Assembly (NCBI GenBank): GCA_963753165.1
Contig: CAVWBP010000003.1
Span: 1 to 64,000, forward strand
Direction: 5' to 3'
DNA: 64,000 bases
Source of the DNA: JAKLQR01 sp963753165
GTDB lineage: Bacteria; Nitrospirota; Thermodesulfovibrionia; Thermodesulfovibrionales; SM23-35
A program made the translations under genes and the position numbers. This document shows, in pieces, positions 17,014 through 25,419 of this stretch (position 1 is the stretch's first letter; each line of letters begins with the position of its first letter). Below the pieces are notes generated by a model. That model did not search any database and had not been told where the DNA came from. It worked only from the letters and a program-made list of their open reading frames with translations.

Positions 17014-18318
17014 ATGTATAACCTCATAAGTTTCTCGGGAATATTTGTCCTCATGTTTTTTGCGTGGTTGATCTCGTCAGACAGGAAGGTGATCAACTGG
17101 CGTGTCATTTTATGGGGAATAGCCCTGCAACTGATTTTCGCCTTATTTATTTTTGTCGTTCCCGCCGGATCGCAGATATTCCTGTATATCAATGACGCAG
17201 TCGTGAAAGTCCTTGACAGCGCGAGCGCCGGGACGAGGTTTGTTTTTGGAAGACTCGCGCTTCCGCCGGGTACTACAAATGAAGCGGGCGAGGAGTCCCT
17301 GGGGTTTATCCTTGCGTTTCAGGCATTTCCTGCGATAATTTTTTTTTCGAGCCTGGTGGCGGTCCTCTACTTCATAGGAGTCATGCCAAAATTGATAAAA
17401 TTGTTTTCGAGGCTTTTCACGAAACTGATGAGAATAAGCGGCGCAGAATCACTCAGTGTATCGAGCAATATCTTCGTTGGAGTAGAGGCCAATATGACCG
17501 TGCTTCCCTATCTGGGAGGAATGACCCGTTCGGAATTATGCACGATCCTCGCCGCCGGCATGTCCACAACCGCATCGAACGTCCTTGCGCTCTACGTGTT
17601 CCTCCTCAGGGGACAGTTCCCGGCGATAGCAGGGCATCTCGTGTCAGCGTCGATCATTTCGGCAATAGCAGCGATTGTCATGTCCAAGATTATTCTGCCT
17701 GAAACGGAACAACCCGAAACATTCGGGGTGGATGTCGCTCCGCACTATACCAGAGAATCCGGCATCATGGAAGCAATCATCCATGGTGCGAACGAGGGGG
17801 TAAAAATGGTCGTCGGGATCGTGGCTCTCCTTCTCGCATTCCTGGGTATCGTCGCCCTGATAGATTTTCTTCTCGAAGGAACCGGATATCATCTGAATAT
17901 GCTTACAGGCCTTCATATTGATTGGTCGCTGAAAGGGCTTCTCGGATATCTCTTTTATCCCTTTACCCTTGTGATCGGAGTTCCTCCTCAGGACGCCTTT
18001 GAGATCGCGAAACTTATCGGGGAAAGGGCCATCCTTACAGAAGTAAAGTCGTATCAGGACCTTGCTGAACTTCTCTCCCAGGGGGCACTGAAAAGTCCGC
18101 GATCCGCCGTGATTGCCACCTATGCCCTCTGCGGTTTTGCCCATGTTGCCTCGCTTGCAATCTTTGTCGGCGGCACTGCGGCGCTTGTTCCCGAAAGAAC
18201 AAAAGACCTCTCATCCGTAGGCTTCAGGGCACTTATCGCTGCAACTCTTGCCTGCCTCATGACCGCTGCGGTTGCAGGGACGTTTTTCACGGAAGGTTCA
18301 ATACTGCTGGGAAGATAA
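17014..18318 (+). CDS. NupC-type concentrative nucleoside transporter
   Basis: Integral inner-membrane symporter that imports nucleosides with H+ or Na+. The protein of about 434 residues has the CNT pattern: an N-terminal helix pair (FSGIFVLMFFAWLISSDRK-INWR), the gate region FGRLALPPG with FQAFPAIIFFSS, the core SNIFVGVEANMTVLPYL and AAGMSTTASNVLALYV, and the C-terminal YALCGFAHVASLAIFVGG. The start at 17014 (MYNLIS) matches where homologues begin and fits the promoter position; the leader would be about seven bases with no ribosome site. It is transcribed away from the formate dehydrogenase operon and is apparently monocistronic. Confidence 0.92.
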   Translation: MYNLISFSGIFVLMFFAWLISSDRKVINWRVILWGIALQLIFALFIFVVPAGSQIFLYINDAVVKVLDSASAGTRFVFGRLALPPGTTNEAGEESLGFILAFQAFPAIIFFSSLVAVLYFIGVMPKLIKLFSRLFTKLMRISGAESLSVSSNIFVGVEANMTVLPYLGGMTRSELCTILAAGMSTTASNVLALYVFLLRGQFPAIAGHLVSASIISAIAAIVMSKIILPETEQPETFGVDVAPHYTRESGIMEAIIHGANEGVKMVVGIVALLLAFLGIVALIDFLLEGTGYHLNMLTGLHIDWSLKGLLGYLFYPFTLVIGVPPQDAFEIAKLIGERAILTEVKSYQDLAELLSQGALKSPRSAVIATYALCGFAHVASLAIFVGGTAALVPERTKDLSSVGFRALIAATLACLMTAAVAGTFFTEGSILLGR

Positions 18319-18404
18319 GCTTATTTTCGTGCTATAAGTGAGTATAATTTATATCTGCGGAATGACAGGCTATAACAGGTCTGCAGAAAAACAAGAGGAA
18401 TGAA

Positions 18405-18800
18405 TCAGGTCTTGCTTGCTTTCTTTTCTGTGTCTCTGCTCTTTTTTAACTCACGGATCAGTTCCTTTTTGTTCAGAATGTTCTTTTCCTGCAACAAAGT
18501 GATAATTGCCTCTACATTATGGATGTTCCTTTGCAGATAATTTCTCTTCTCCCCTATCTTGATATATCCCGACCGTACCAATTCTTTGATTAAAAGGTTC
18601 AGGTTTTTCTCCGAGTCTTTAAGCCTTTTTGACAACTCATCGATATGTTCTCTCTGCTCCTCGATCCTGTGGTTTAAATTGATGAATATTCTCAGTATCT
18701 CTTCGGTATCAATATACACTCTGCCCCTGAGATCTTTTGCCTGGGTAAATTTGTTCAAAACCGAGTCTATCAGCTTTTCAAAATCTTCTTTTTTCTTCAT
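18405..18800 (-). CDS. hypothetical coiled-coil protein
   Basis: A 131-residue, highly charged, mostly helical cytosolic protein (MKKKEDFEKLIDSVLNKFTQAK...). The centre (LNHRIEEQREHIDELSKRLKDSEKNLNLL) has clear heptad spacing, and the C-terminus is Lys-rich. GAAAGG five bases before ATG 18798-18800 fixes the start; the frame is open further upstream but that part reads as unrelated hydrophobic sequence. It is convergent with the nucleoside transporter. No family recognised. Confidence 0.65.
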   Translation of the reverse strand: MKKKEDFEKLIDSVLNKFTQAKDLRGRVYIDTEEILRIFINLNHRIEEQREHIDELSKRLKDSEKNLNLLIKELVRSGYIKIGEKRNYLQRNIHNVEAIITLLQEKNILNKKELIRELKKSRDTEKKASKT

Positions 18801-18951
18801 AGTGCCTTTCAATATGGTTATGTTTATTCTACGAATAATGTGTATAAAAGAAAACACTGCTGTCAATGGCTGGATCAGGAACAATCCAGAAACATCTCCG
18901 GCAATGTCCGCCATAAGCAAAAACTATATATCTCAAACGGTTAATAAACGT

Positions 18952-19023
18952 GTCATCATTGCCACGTGGGACGTGGCAATCTACCATAAGAAGACAAGAT
19001 TGCTTCGCTACACCCGCAGTGAC
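18952..19023. repeat. interspersed GTCAT...GTGAC repeat
   Basis: Within the gene-free stretch 18801-19146 lies an element with GTCATCATTGCCACG, a mirror CGTGGCAATCT, then AGATTGCTTCGC and CAGTGAC. The arms ATTGCCACG/CGTGGCAAT and CAATCT/AGATTG are inverted. It resembles the very common GTCATTGCGAGG...AAGCAATCTC class of short intergenic repeats. The rest of the stretch is AT-rich and shows no gene. Confidence 0.65.
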
Positions 19024-19146
19024 AACTCTTATCGCTGCAAAGGGGATATATATCAATTGTCTATAGATATTATCAATTGACCTTTTATTATTTAACCATG
19101 TAAAATATATAAAAAGTAAAAATCCACGATTCCTTTAGGGGGGAGC

Positions 19147-19317
19147 ATGGCGAAAATAAAACCTACCAAATGTTTGGTATGCGGGAATGAAACATTACAG
19201 GGTAAAACCTGTGCATTATGCAGGTCAGGGATACCACAGATTCACAAAGAGTTAATTGACCTGATGCAGGATGAAAACCCCGGCCTGGTGAAGAAACAAA
19301 AAGTCTCAAAACGATAG
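19147..19317 (+). CDS. 56-residue CxxC-CxxC zinc-finger-like protein
   Basis: A short gene with GGGGGGAG directly upstream. The product starts MAKIKPTKCLVCGNE and continues QGKTCALCRSG, giving two CxxC knuckles 13 residues apart, a treble-clef or ribbon-type zinc site. A Lys-rich tail (KKQKVSKR) could contact nucleic acid or ribosome. It stands alone, upstream of the DsrE2-like gene by about 300 bases. Function unknown. Confidence 0.65.
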   Translation: MAKIKPTKCLVCGNETLQGKTCALCRSGIPQIHKELIDLMQDENPGLVKKQKVSKR

Positions 19318-19622
19318 GAAAAAATCCTTAAAGAAAAAACGTTAAGTACGTCTCATCAATCATGCAGTGATATGAGCGAAGCAGCCTTTACTATTGCCTG
19401 CGGTTTTTAACAGACTCTCTTTGAATGTATCTTTATGCCGAAAGAACTTTCTCTTCTCAGTCCGCCGGGTCAGGAACCCATTCTGTAATCAACCGCGGTA
19501 CATACGGCAATTTTTTTCATGAAATACCCTGCGTGAAGGATTAAGATGAATTTTTTGTCCGGAAAATTACTATAATATTAGAAGAAGCGCTTTACGCACA
19601 AAGTGAAAGAAAGGAGAAAAAG
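19318..19622 (+). other. gene-free stretch with probable promoter of the DsrE2-like gene
   Basis: No open frame with coding character is seen. TATAAT at 19571-19576 is the likely -10 box for the gene at 19623; the -35 region is poor. GAAAGGAG lies just before that gene. Confidence 0.4.
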
Positions 19623-20075
19623 ATGGCTCAAGAGAAAGCGAAACAAGATTCAGCAGCGTTCATTACGTCAAAGGATACCCTCGACGGCGCATACCCCGGT
19701 CTGGTTTTAGGGATTAATGCGCGGAGGCTGGGGATGGATGCAACAGTCTTTTATACATTTATGGGTCTTAATGTCCTCCGGAAAGGGTGGGCAGAGAAAG
19801 CCAAATTTCAGCCTCCCGGATTTATGGGCGCAATACCCGGCATGTCGGCTATTGCCACATGGATGATGAAGGGGAAGATAGAGAAGGCCCGTATCCCTAC
19901 TCTTACCGATCTCCAGGAAATGGCCCAGCTTGAAGGGGTAAAGTTCATAGCCTGCAAGATGACTGTTGATATGATGGGCTTCACACAGGATGACTTTATT
20001 GATGGTGTCGTTATACAGGCTGCGGAGGATTTTCTCAAACACGCAAAGGACTGTAAGCTCGTACTGTATACGTAA
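19623..20075 (+). CDS. DsrE2-like sulfur-carrier family protein
   Basis: A 150-residue protein of the DsrE/DsrF-like fold. It shows the DsrE2 features: an N-terminal strand leading to LVLGINARRLGMDATVFYTFMGLNVL, and the conserved cysteine segment FIACKMTVDMMGFTQDD, in which the Cys is the presumed persulfide carrier. Members shuttle sulfane sulfur in the cytoplasm and are common in sulfur-metabolising bacteria. It has no predicted transmembrane helix of the longer DsrE2 forms. A strong ribosome site (GAAAGGAG) precedes the ATG and a strong hairpin terminator follows, so it is a single-gene unit. Confidence 0.85.
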   Translation: MAQEKAKQDSAAFITSKDTLDGAYPGLVLGINARRLGMDATVFYTFMGLNVLRKGWAEKAKFQPPGFMGAIPGMSAIATWMMKGKIEKARIPTLTDLQEMAQLEGVKFIACKMTVDMMGFTQDDFIDGVVIQAAEDFLKHAKDCKLVLYT

Positions 20076-20139
20076 CGCAACCTCAGAAAGGTCCCCGCTG
20101 AATCGGAGAGCAGGGGTTGTAACACTGCGTATGAATTTT

Positions 20140-20186
20140 AAAGGCAGAGGAACACCGGGTATCGGTATTCCTCTGCCTTTTTATTT
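20140..20186 (+). terminator. intrinsic terminator
   Basis: AAAGGCAGAGGAA (20140-20152) pairs perfectly with TTCCTCTGCCTTT (20168-20180), followed by TTATTTAT. It ends the DsrE2-like gene and may serve the convergent fadL-like gene from the other side. Confidence 0.9.
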
Positions 20187-20220
20187 ATAGAACAAGCCGA
20201 GGATACAGTGTTGAATCAGG

Positions 20221-21495
20221 TTAGAATTTCCAGGTATACCCTGCGGAAATCTCCCACTGGTTCATTTTAAGTTCAATCTGTTGTGCCGGATCAAGCGGAT
20301 TTGTTCCTTTTACCTTTTCATTGAAGGCATGCATGAGGGCAAATTTCAGTTCGTTGTTCCCCATGGTTTTTGTCAGTCCGACAGTCGCATGGTGCTTAAT
20401 GACTCCGGGAGCAAGGATATTGAACAAAACTTCACTGTTCGGGACCGGCTGTTCACCGTAAGAATAACCGGCCCTCCATGTCCATTCCTTACTGCTCTCC
20501 CACTGGACGCCGACCTTGATGACATTAATATCTTCCCAGCCAAAACCTGCACCGTTGTCATTTCCCAGTTGGCTGATCATGATGTTGGGCAATAATGGAT
20601 TGTTGATTGCATCGACATCACTGTAATATATTTTCTGCCAGTCGAGGGCTACCGTCAATGCGGGTGTTACTTTATATGCAAGACCCACAGTTGTTGTGGC
20701 AGGTATGTCGAAATCTCCCTGTTCAGCAAAAAGACCCTTATAGCTGTTGAACTTTGACATGAGAATTTTTGTCTGGAGAGAAGCTCCGATATTTAAGTTA
20801 GGGAGAATTTCACCGAGATAGCCGACTTTCAATCCAAAGCCATACGAACTGTCATGGTCATTGTTCGTGAGTTTGTCGGGTCTGCTTGAAAAGTCGGAGA
20901 ATGCCTGCAAGCCTTTTGCTTCAAAGCTCTGATAGGCAAATATGGGCGTAATGCCAAAGGCATGCTTATCGGCAATTTTTCTGGCATATGTCGGTGCGAT
21001 AAAGAGCTGAATGAGATCGACGCCGGTGGGGGATGATCCATAAAAGGTGTTTGTATCGTAATTGGTATTCATCCCGCCGTTTCCATAGATGGATACGCCT
21101 ACCGAGCTTTTGTCGTCGATCATCCAGTTAAACCCGAATGCGGGAATGATGAACCATTTTGAATCGCTGTCTTCACTGCCTGGGGTTAACCCGAAGGCAG
21201 GAGGCGGGGACGGATTCCCTGTCACGGTGTACTTCCTGTTGGGATTGAAAAACGACAATCCGACATCGATACGTTTCCCCACGAATACCATGGATGCGGG
21301 ATTGGAAGATGCATCAAGGGACCCCTGCGGCAGTGCAACACCTGCGCCGGCCATTGATTTACTTTCCAGGCTGTACCCGTTTGAAAAGTATCCGTTTGTT
21401 GCGAATGCATTCCCTGCAGCAAAAGCAATCAGCATGAGCGTTGCAAGCGCAAGGACCGAAAGCTTCTGCATTCTCTTGCTCTTCTTTGATCTCAT
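20221..21495 (-). CDS. FadL/OmpP1 family outer-membrane hydrophobe transporter
   Basis: A 424-residue beta-barrel with a signal peptide (basic MRSKKSKRMQK, hydrophobic core, cleavage around AFA-TNGY). The mature N-terminus reads TNGYFSNGYSLESKSMAGAGVALPQG...SNPASM, the plug-region hallmark of FadL/TodX proteins (NG..GxGxxxxGMGGA, NPA). The C-terminus ends in alternating residues with terminal Phe (SAGYTWKF), the usual outer-membrane insertion signal. The substrate could be fatty acids or other hydrophobic compounds. GGAGGG precedes the ATG. It shows that the host has an outer membrane. Confidence 0.92.
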   Translation of the reverse strand: MRSKKSKRMQKLSVLALATLMLIAFAAGNAFATNGYFSNGYSLESKSMAGAGVALPQGSLDASSNPASMVFVGKRIDVGLSFFNPNRKYTVTGNPSPPPAFGLTPGSEDSDSKWFIIPAFGFNWMIDDKSSVGVSIYGNGGMNTNYDTNTFYGSSPTGVDLIQLFIAPTYARKIADKHAFGITPIFAYQSFEAKGLQAFSDFSSRPDKLTNNDHDSSYGFGLKVGYLGEILPNLNIGASLQTKILMSKFNSYKGLFAEQGDFDIPATTTVGLAYKVTPALTVALDWQKIYYSDVDAINNPLLPNIMISQLGNDNGAGFGWEDINVIKVGVQWESSKEWTWRAGYSYGEQPVPNSEVLFNILAPGVIKHHATVGLTKTMGNNELKFALMHAFNEKVKGTNPLDPAQQIELKMNQWEISAGYTWKF

Positions 21496-21638
21496 GAAAG
21501 ACCCTCCTTTTTTGATAAAATATACACTACACTAATGACTCAGTCTCTGCCTTTATCCAATCGATTCAAGTGTATCACAAAATGTATCCCTGTGAAAGAA
21601 AAAAAAGAAATGAACCTTCTGAATATTTGGGGTATATT

Positions 21639-21647
21639 TGCTATAAT
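21639..21647 (+). promoter_or_regulatory. extended -10 promoter, leaderless start
   Basis: TGC-TATAAT ends eight bases before ATG 21656; predicted +1 falls within two bases of the start codon. No ribosome site exists. Confidence 0.5.
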
Positions 21648-21655
21648 TGAACATT

Positions 21656-22079
21656 ATGGACGGGAAGGAAGCAATAAAAGAATTTTGTTCAGAAGACCCT
21701 CGGCTGCGGGTGTCCGGAAGAAGTGTTCAGACAGATAGAATCACAGGCGGACGTTCCTCTGGACGATCATGTACGTGCGGGAAGAATCAATATAGGGAAC
21801 AGACTGTTGATATATATCGCTGAGATAAAGGAAGAAGAAAACCTTATGACCCTCCTCCCGTTTCTTATTGACAAGGGGAAAACAGAGAGGGACAGCCTCC
21901 AGTTCAACCGGTTCCGCCTTGTGCTTGCAACAGACGAAAACAGCACAATCGAACAGCAAGCGAATGCTCTGTTCGAAACAATTGAAAAGGACGAGAAGAT
22001 CCACCTTGCATACCATAAGAAAAAACAATATTCCTCCGTTGTAATGCCCTACAAAAACCTATGTTTTATGGAAGCATAA
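21656..22079 (+). CDS. hypothetical protein with CGCPEEVF motif, frameshifted
   Basis: The frame starts MDGKEAIKEF and shifts after one extra T in a TTTT run near 21688; it then reads VQKTLGCGCPEEVFRQIESQ and continues to 22079, about 140 residues in all. The CGCP segment near the N-terminus is a possible metal or thiol site. The middle (RAGRINIGNRLLIYIAEI) looks like mixed alpha/beta, and the C-terminus is charged. No signal peptide. I recognise a conserved-hypothetical pattern but no function. The start follows from the adjacent -10 box. Confidence 0.6.
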
Positions 22080-22448
22080 ATATAATGTAATACATTATAT
22101 ATTATTTAACTCACTGATAAATAATATTAAAACAGCAGCTATAAAGTAACTTTTTAATAAAGAATTCCTGATGCTTGCATCGGGGTTAATGTTTTTCTAT
22201 CTGTCATTCCCGCTTGTCGGGAATCCGGACGTATACTTTAAGACACTGCGGAGTAATAATGTTCCGGATCATAGTCAGGAATGCACATGAATTGCATCCA
22301 AAATATCCTGCGAAAATAATTGAGCAATGCTCAGAATAAGTGATACGCGAAGCTTTTCAGCGGGAAAAAATGATGGTAACATATACAGAACGGTCGGAAT
22401 ACTACTCTCAATAAAAATATAAAAGAAAAAGACTGTTCGGGGGGAGTC
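22080..22448. other. gene-free stretch with a repeat fragment
   Basis: AT-rich spacer. It contains the repeat fragment at 22203-22226 and a weak hairpin CCTGATGC/GCATCGGG near 22168-22186 that could terminate the upstream gene. GGGGGAG at its right end is the ribosome site of the kinase gene. Confidence 0.5.
22203..22226. repeat. fragment of the GTCATTCCCG repeat
   Basis: GTCATTCCCGCTTGTCGGGAATCC repeats the head of the element at 1198-1261 base for base over the shared part, but the rest of that element is absent. Confidence 0.6.
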
Positions 22449-24209
22449 ATGAAGAAACCGCAAGAACGCAGGCAATGGCCGAGAGAAGTTATCGACCCGC
22501 CGAAAACGGGGATTATCTACTCTGATGGGAAAAAGAAGGAACATTCAGAGGGGAAGAAGAAACCGTTCTATATGAATGTTCTGAACATGAGCGAGAAGGG
22601 ATTGCTTTTCCATTCGCCGGTTAGATTCAGGCTGCGTTCGACACTCGACATGAGAATCTGGAACTATCACGATAAAAAGTGGATGGCAGTTCTCGGCCAG
22701 GTTGTATGGGTGAACCATGATCCGTCCAGGCCGGATTATTTCCTCATAGGGATCGAGAACCGTGATGAGAAACCCGATCTGGAAACCGCTCCTCCCGAAG
22801 GTCTTTCGGCAGGGAGGACGATCTATCCTTCCGACCTGGAATTTCTTCTCGATACGAAGCTGTTCCAGGCTGTCCCCCGTGAATCTCTTGTGCCTCTTCT
22901 CAACAGCATGAAGTTCGAACAATTCAGGAAGGGGGAAAGGCTCATTGCACAGGGGGATGAAGGAGACTGCTTCTATATCATCAGAAAAGGGTCCTGCATA
23001 GTGAGTATCGAAAAAGAAAATACCCTGCACCCTGTTGCGCGGCTGAAAGCCGGAGACGTAGTAGGGGAGATGGCGGTATTGACCGGTGAACAGAGGAGTT
23101 CGCATGTCGATGCCGAGACGGATATGGAAGTATGGAGCCTTGCAAGCGCACAGTTCGATAAACTTTCCCGGGAATACCCTGATCTGAGGAATTTTCTCAC
23201 TGAAATTATTACGGAACGCCTGTCATCCCTGAAAATGACGTCTGCAAGAAGGATCGGAAAATATGTAATACGGGATATACTGGGCCAGGGCGCATGGAGT
23301 ATCGTCTACAAAGGGAACCATGTAACCCTGAACTTTCCTGTCGCCGTCAAAATGATGAAACATACCATGGCGATGGACCCTGATTTTCAGGAGAAGTTCC
23401 AGAATGAGGCAAAAACCATCGCAGGTCTGAATCATGCCAATATTGTGAAAGTATATGATATCGAGGAAATGTACCGGACACTCTTTATTATTATGGAATA
23501 TCTTGAAGGGTATTCTCTGGAGGAGCATCTGGAGAACATGCCGAAAATGCCTCTTCCCTCTGTACTGGATATTCTGCTTCAGGTTTGCAACGGGCTGGAA
23601 TATGCCCATAAGCACGGCATTGTCCATCAGGATATTAAACCCGCGAATATCTTCATCCAGCCCGACGGACAGATAAAGATCGTTGATTTCGGTCTGGCCT
23701 GTCCTGCGGGCAACGTTGACTTTGATCTGCCCGGCACCGCGTATTATATGGCGCCTGAACAGATACAGGGCGAACCTGTTGATGCGCGTACCGACATATA
23801 TTCGCTGGGGATTCTCGTCTATGAAATGATAACCGGAGGAAGACCGTTCCCTGAGGACACGATAGCCATGGTTATGGACAAACACCTGAAGGAAGACGGT
23901 CCCGACCCCCGGTTGCTGATACCTGATCTGCCTGCCGAGTTGAGTGAGTTCGTCATGATGTGTATAAGAAGGAGCCCGGACGAAAGACCGCAGAATGTTG
24001 CTCAGATCATTGATATGCTCTCACCGCTCGGAGAGAGATTCGGCGTGACCTGCCAGCCGCGAATCGGGAAGAAGGCAAAGATCATGGGGATGTTCCTCTT
24101 CTATGAAGAAGAACAACAGCTTGCCTTAAATAATGTAATAGACGCGTTCCATGGCACCATTGAGGAGTTAGGCGCCAGACTGCATATTACACCGATAGAA
24201 GAAGACTGA
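22449..24209 (+). CDS. PilZ - cNMP-binding - Ser/Thr protein kinase fusion
   Basis: Three domains in 586 residues. Residues about 6-110 form a PilZ domain with both c-di-GMP motifs, RRQWPR and NMSEKG. Residues about 135-260 form a cyclic-nucleotide-binding beta-roll (FRKGERLIAQGDEGDCFYII, GDVVGEMAVLTGEQRSSH). From about 275 runs a Hanks-type kinase: glycine loop LGQGAWSIVYKG, lysine in VAVKMM, catalytic loop HQDIKPANIF (Gln in place of the usual Arg of HRD), DFGLA, and GTAYYMAPEQ. No transmembrane helix is present, so it is a cytosolic kinase that appears able to read two second messengers. A ribosome site GGGGGAG precedes the ATG. Targets are unknown; no phosphatase or substrate gene adjoins. 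Confidence 0.92.
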   Translation: MKKPQERRQWPREVIDPPKTGIIYSDGKKKEHSEGKKKPFYMNVLNMSEKGLLFHSPVRFRLRSTLDMRIWNYHDKKWMAVLGQVVWVNHDPSRPDYFLIGIENRDEKPDLETAPPEGLSAGRTIYPSDLEFLLDTKLFQAVPRESLVPLLNSMKFEQFRKGERLIAQGDEGDCFYIIRKGSCIVSIEKENTLHPVARLKAGDVVGEMAVLTGEQRSSHVDAETDMEVWSLASAQFDKLSREYPDLRNFLTEIITERLSSLKMTSARRIGKYVIRDILGQGAWSIVYKGNHVTLNFPVAVKMMKHTMAMDPDFQEKFQNEAKTIAGLNHANIVKVYDIEEMYRTLFIIMEYLEGYSLEEHLENMPKMPLPSVLDILLQVCNGLEYAHKHGIVHQDIKPANIFIQPDGQIKIVDFGLACPAGNVDFDLPGTAYYMAPEQIQGEPVDARTDIYSLGILVYEMITGGRPFPEDTIAMVMDKHLKEDGPDPRLLIPDLPAELSEFVMMCIRRSPDERPQNVAQIIDMLSPLGERFGVTCQPRIGKKAKIMGMFLFYEEEQQLALNNVIDAFHGTIEELGARLHITPIEED

Positions 24210-24220
24210 AATATCGAGTC

Positions 24221-24436
24221 TCAATCCGTTCTGTAATTTTCATCTGTGTCCCAGTTTAGAGGATTAGTAATGATGTATTCACGTATTTTGTTTAATTCAG
24301 GTTCATTCCGGATAATACGTTCATAATAATTGCGCTGCCACAATTTCCTATTGAATCGCGGCCAGCCGTATTGTTTGACACAGGCAATGTAATCATTTGT
24401 GGTCATGGTTTTAAACCAATCCATTATACCACCCAA
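24221..24436 (-). pseudogene. remnant of a REP-associated (Y1) transposase
   Basis: About 70 residues match the C-terminal end of RAYT/IS200-like transposases: RKLWQRNYYERIIRNEPELNKIREYIITNPLNW. The HUH and catalytic Tyr core is missing upstream, so this is a 3' fragment. Confidence 0.7.
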
Positions 24437-24663
24437 CGTAGGGGCAATCCCTGTGTGGTTGCCCTGTCTTTGCTATTGGTATCTGCTTGTCCATCGGAAG
24501 ATCGGGAATTAGAAGTTTTTTCCAATCGTCGGGATTGAGATGGATATTGCTGCGGTGGTTAGAGTGTAGGAAATTACGGGCAACAGAAGAATTAATCATG
24601 CCGAGAAAGTATTTGATGGCAAATTGACTGCTTGTCTTTTCCAATTCTTCCCGCTTCCTGTCT
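24411..24663 (-). pseudogene. remnant of a type II restriction-modification methyltransferase
   Basis: The frame encodes RKREELEKTSSQFAIKYF, then FLGMINSSVARNFLHSNHRSNIHL and PDDWKKLLIPDLP. This corresponds to the C-terminal target-recognition part of large Eco57I-type methylase/endonucleases. Catalytic motifs are absent because the upstream part has been replaced by the toxin gene. It abuts the transposase remnant. Confidence 0.65.
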
Positions 24664-24665
24664 GT

Positions 24666-25091
24666 TCATCCGAACATTTTCAGCAAATCATTCACGTTAA
24701 TGATCTTTACGGACTTATATCTGCCCAAATCACATAAGTCTTTATCTCCGCTCACAATGTAACCGGCAGACGCTGAAACAGCACAGGAGATGAATTTGTC
24801 ATCCTCAGTGTCCCTGCATACGCCGTCGACAGTTTCTGTTATATCCACAACTTCAAAAAAAGGCAGAATATTATCATCGATGATTGCCTTTATCTCCTCT
24901 TCAGTCAGAGAGAATTTTGGATATGAGAGTACCTTTGTAAATTCATCAAAGGTTTCCCTTGAAATTACAGGAATTATTTTACCGGTCTCCCACAAATCCA
25001 CTATTTTTGATACCATGCCCCGAAAAATCAGGGAAGAGACAAGTATATTGGTATCCAGAACAACCCTGATTATTTTCTTTTTCTCGCCCAT
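24666..25091 (-). CDS. PIN-domain toxin (putative VapC-like ribonuclease)
   Basis: A 141-residue PIN_3/COG1569-type protein. Acidic metal ligands are in VVLDTNILVSSL near the N-terminus, in ETFDEF, and in the C-terminal DTEDDKFISCAV and SGDKDLCDLG segments. Proteins of this class are RNA-cleaving toxins of type II toxin-antitoxin modules. Its start overlaps the 3' end of the AbrB-like antitoxin by 22 bases, the normal order for such modules. The module has been inserted next to, or displaced, a restriction-modification gene. Confidence 0.87.
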   Translation of the reverse strand: MGEKKKIIRVVLDTNILVSSLIFRGMVSKIVDLWETGKIIPVISRETFDEFTKVLSYPKFSLTEEEIKAIIDDNILPFFEVVDITETVDGVCRDTEDDKFISCAVSASAGYIVSGDKDLCDLGRYKSVKIINVNDLLKMFG

Positions 25092-25306
25092 TGAATAGCT
25101 TCGGATACATCGTGAGGGGTAATGCCGAGCTTTTTCATCTTGCTCCTGACACCTTCAAGTGTTTCATTCACCGGTGTTATCCTGACCGGGGTGAGCACAA
25201 TCTTCCGGTCTTTCACTGTGACATCGAAATATTCGGTTTCGGGGAAGGCATTGACGATATCTTTCGGCAGTGTAAGTTGATTCTTTGAAGTCTTTTTAGC
25301 AAGCAT
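25070..25306 (-). CDS. AbrB/SpoVT-type antitoxin
   Basis: A 78-residue swapped-hairpin DNA-binding protein: LAKKTSKNQLTLPKDIVNAF is the classical AbrB N-terminus, followed by the YFDVTVKDRKIVLTPV strand pair and a charged helix that would neutralise the PIN toxin. GGAGG is seen just before the ATG. It probably represses its own operon through a site in the 40 bases upstream, though no operator palindrome is clear. Confidence 0.85.
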   Translation of the reverse strand: MLAKKTSKNQLTLPKDIVNAFPETEYFDVTVKDRKIVLTPVRITPVNETLEGVRSKMKKLGITPHDVSEAIQWARKRK

Positions 25307-25419
25307 ATTCCTTACCTCCTTACTGTAAGGATAACTTATTACCTTGTTCCATTACAAGCACTTAAATATATATTTTCCCAAGCCGACAAGGACTCTGATC
25401 TTATCTATTGTTTCAAATT

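Noticed and set aside
18361..18402. 13-codon frame preceded by a TATAAT box
   Set aside because: It has no conserved features or ribosome site and is too short to separate from chance, despite resembling the leaderless pattern.
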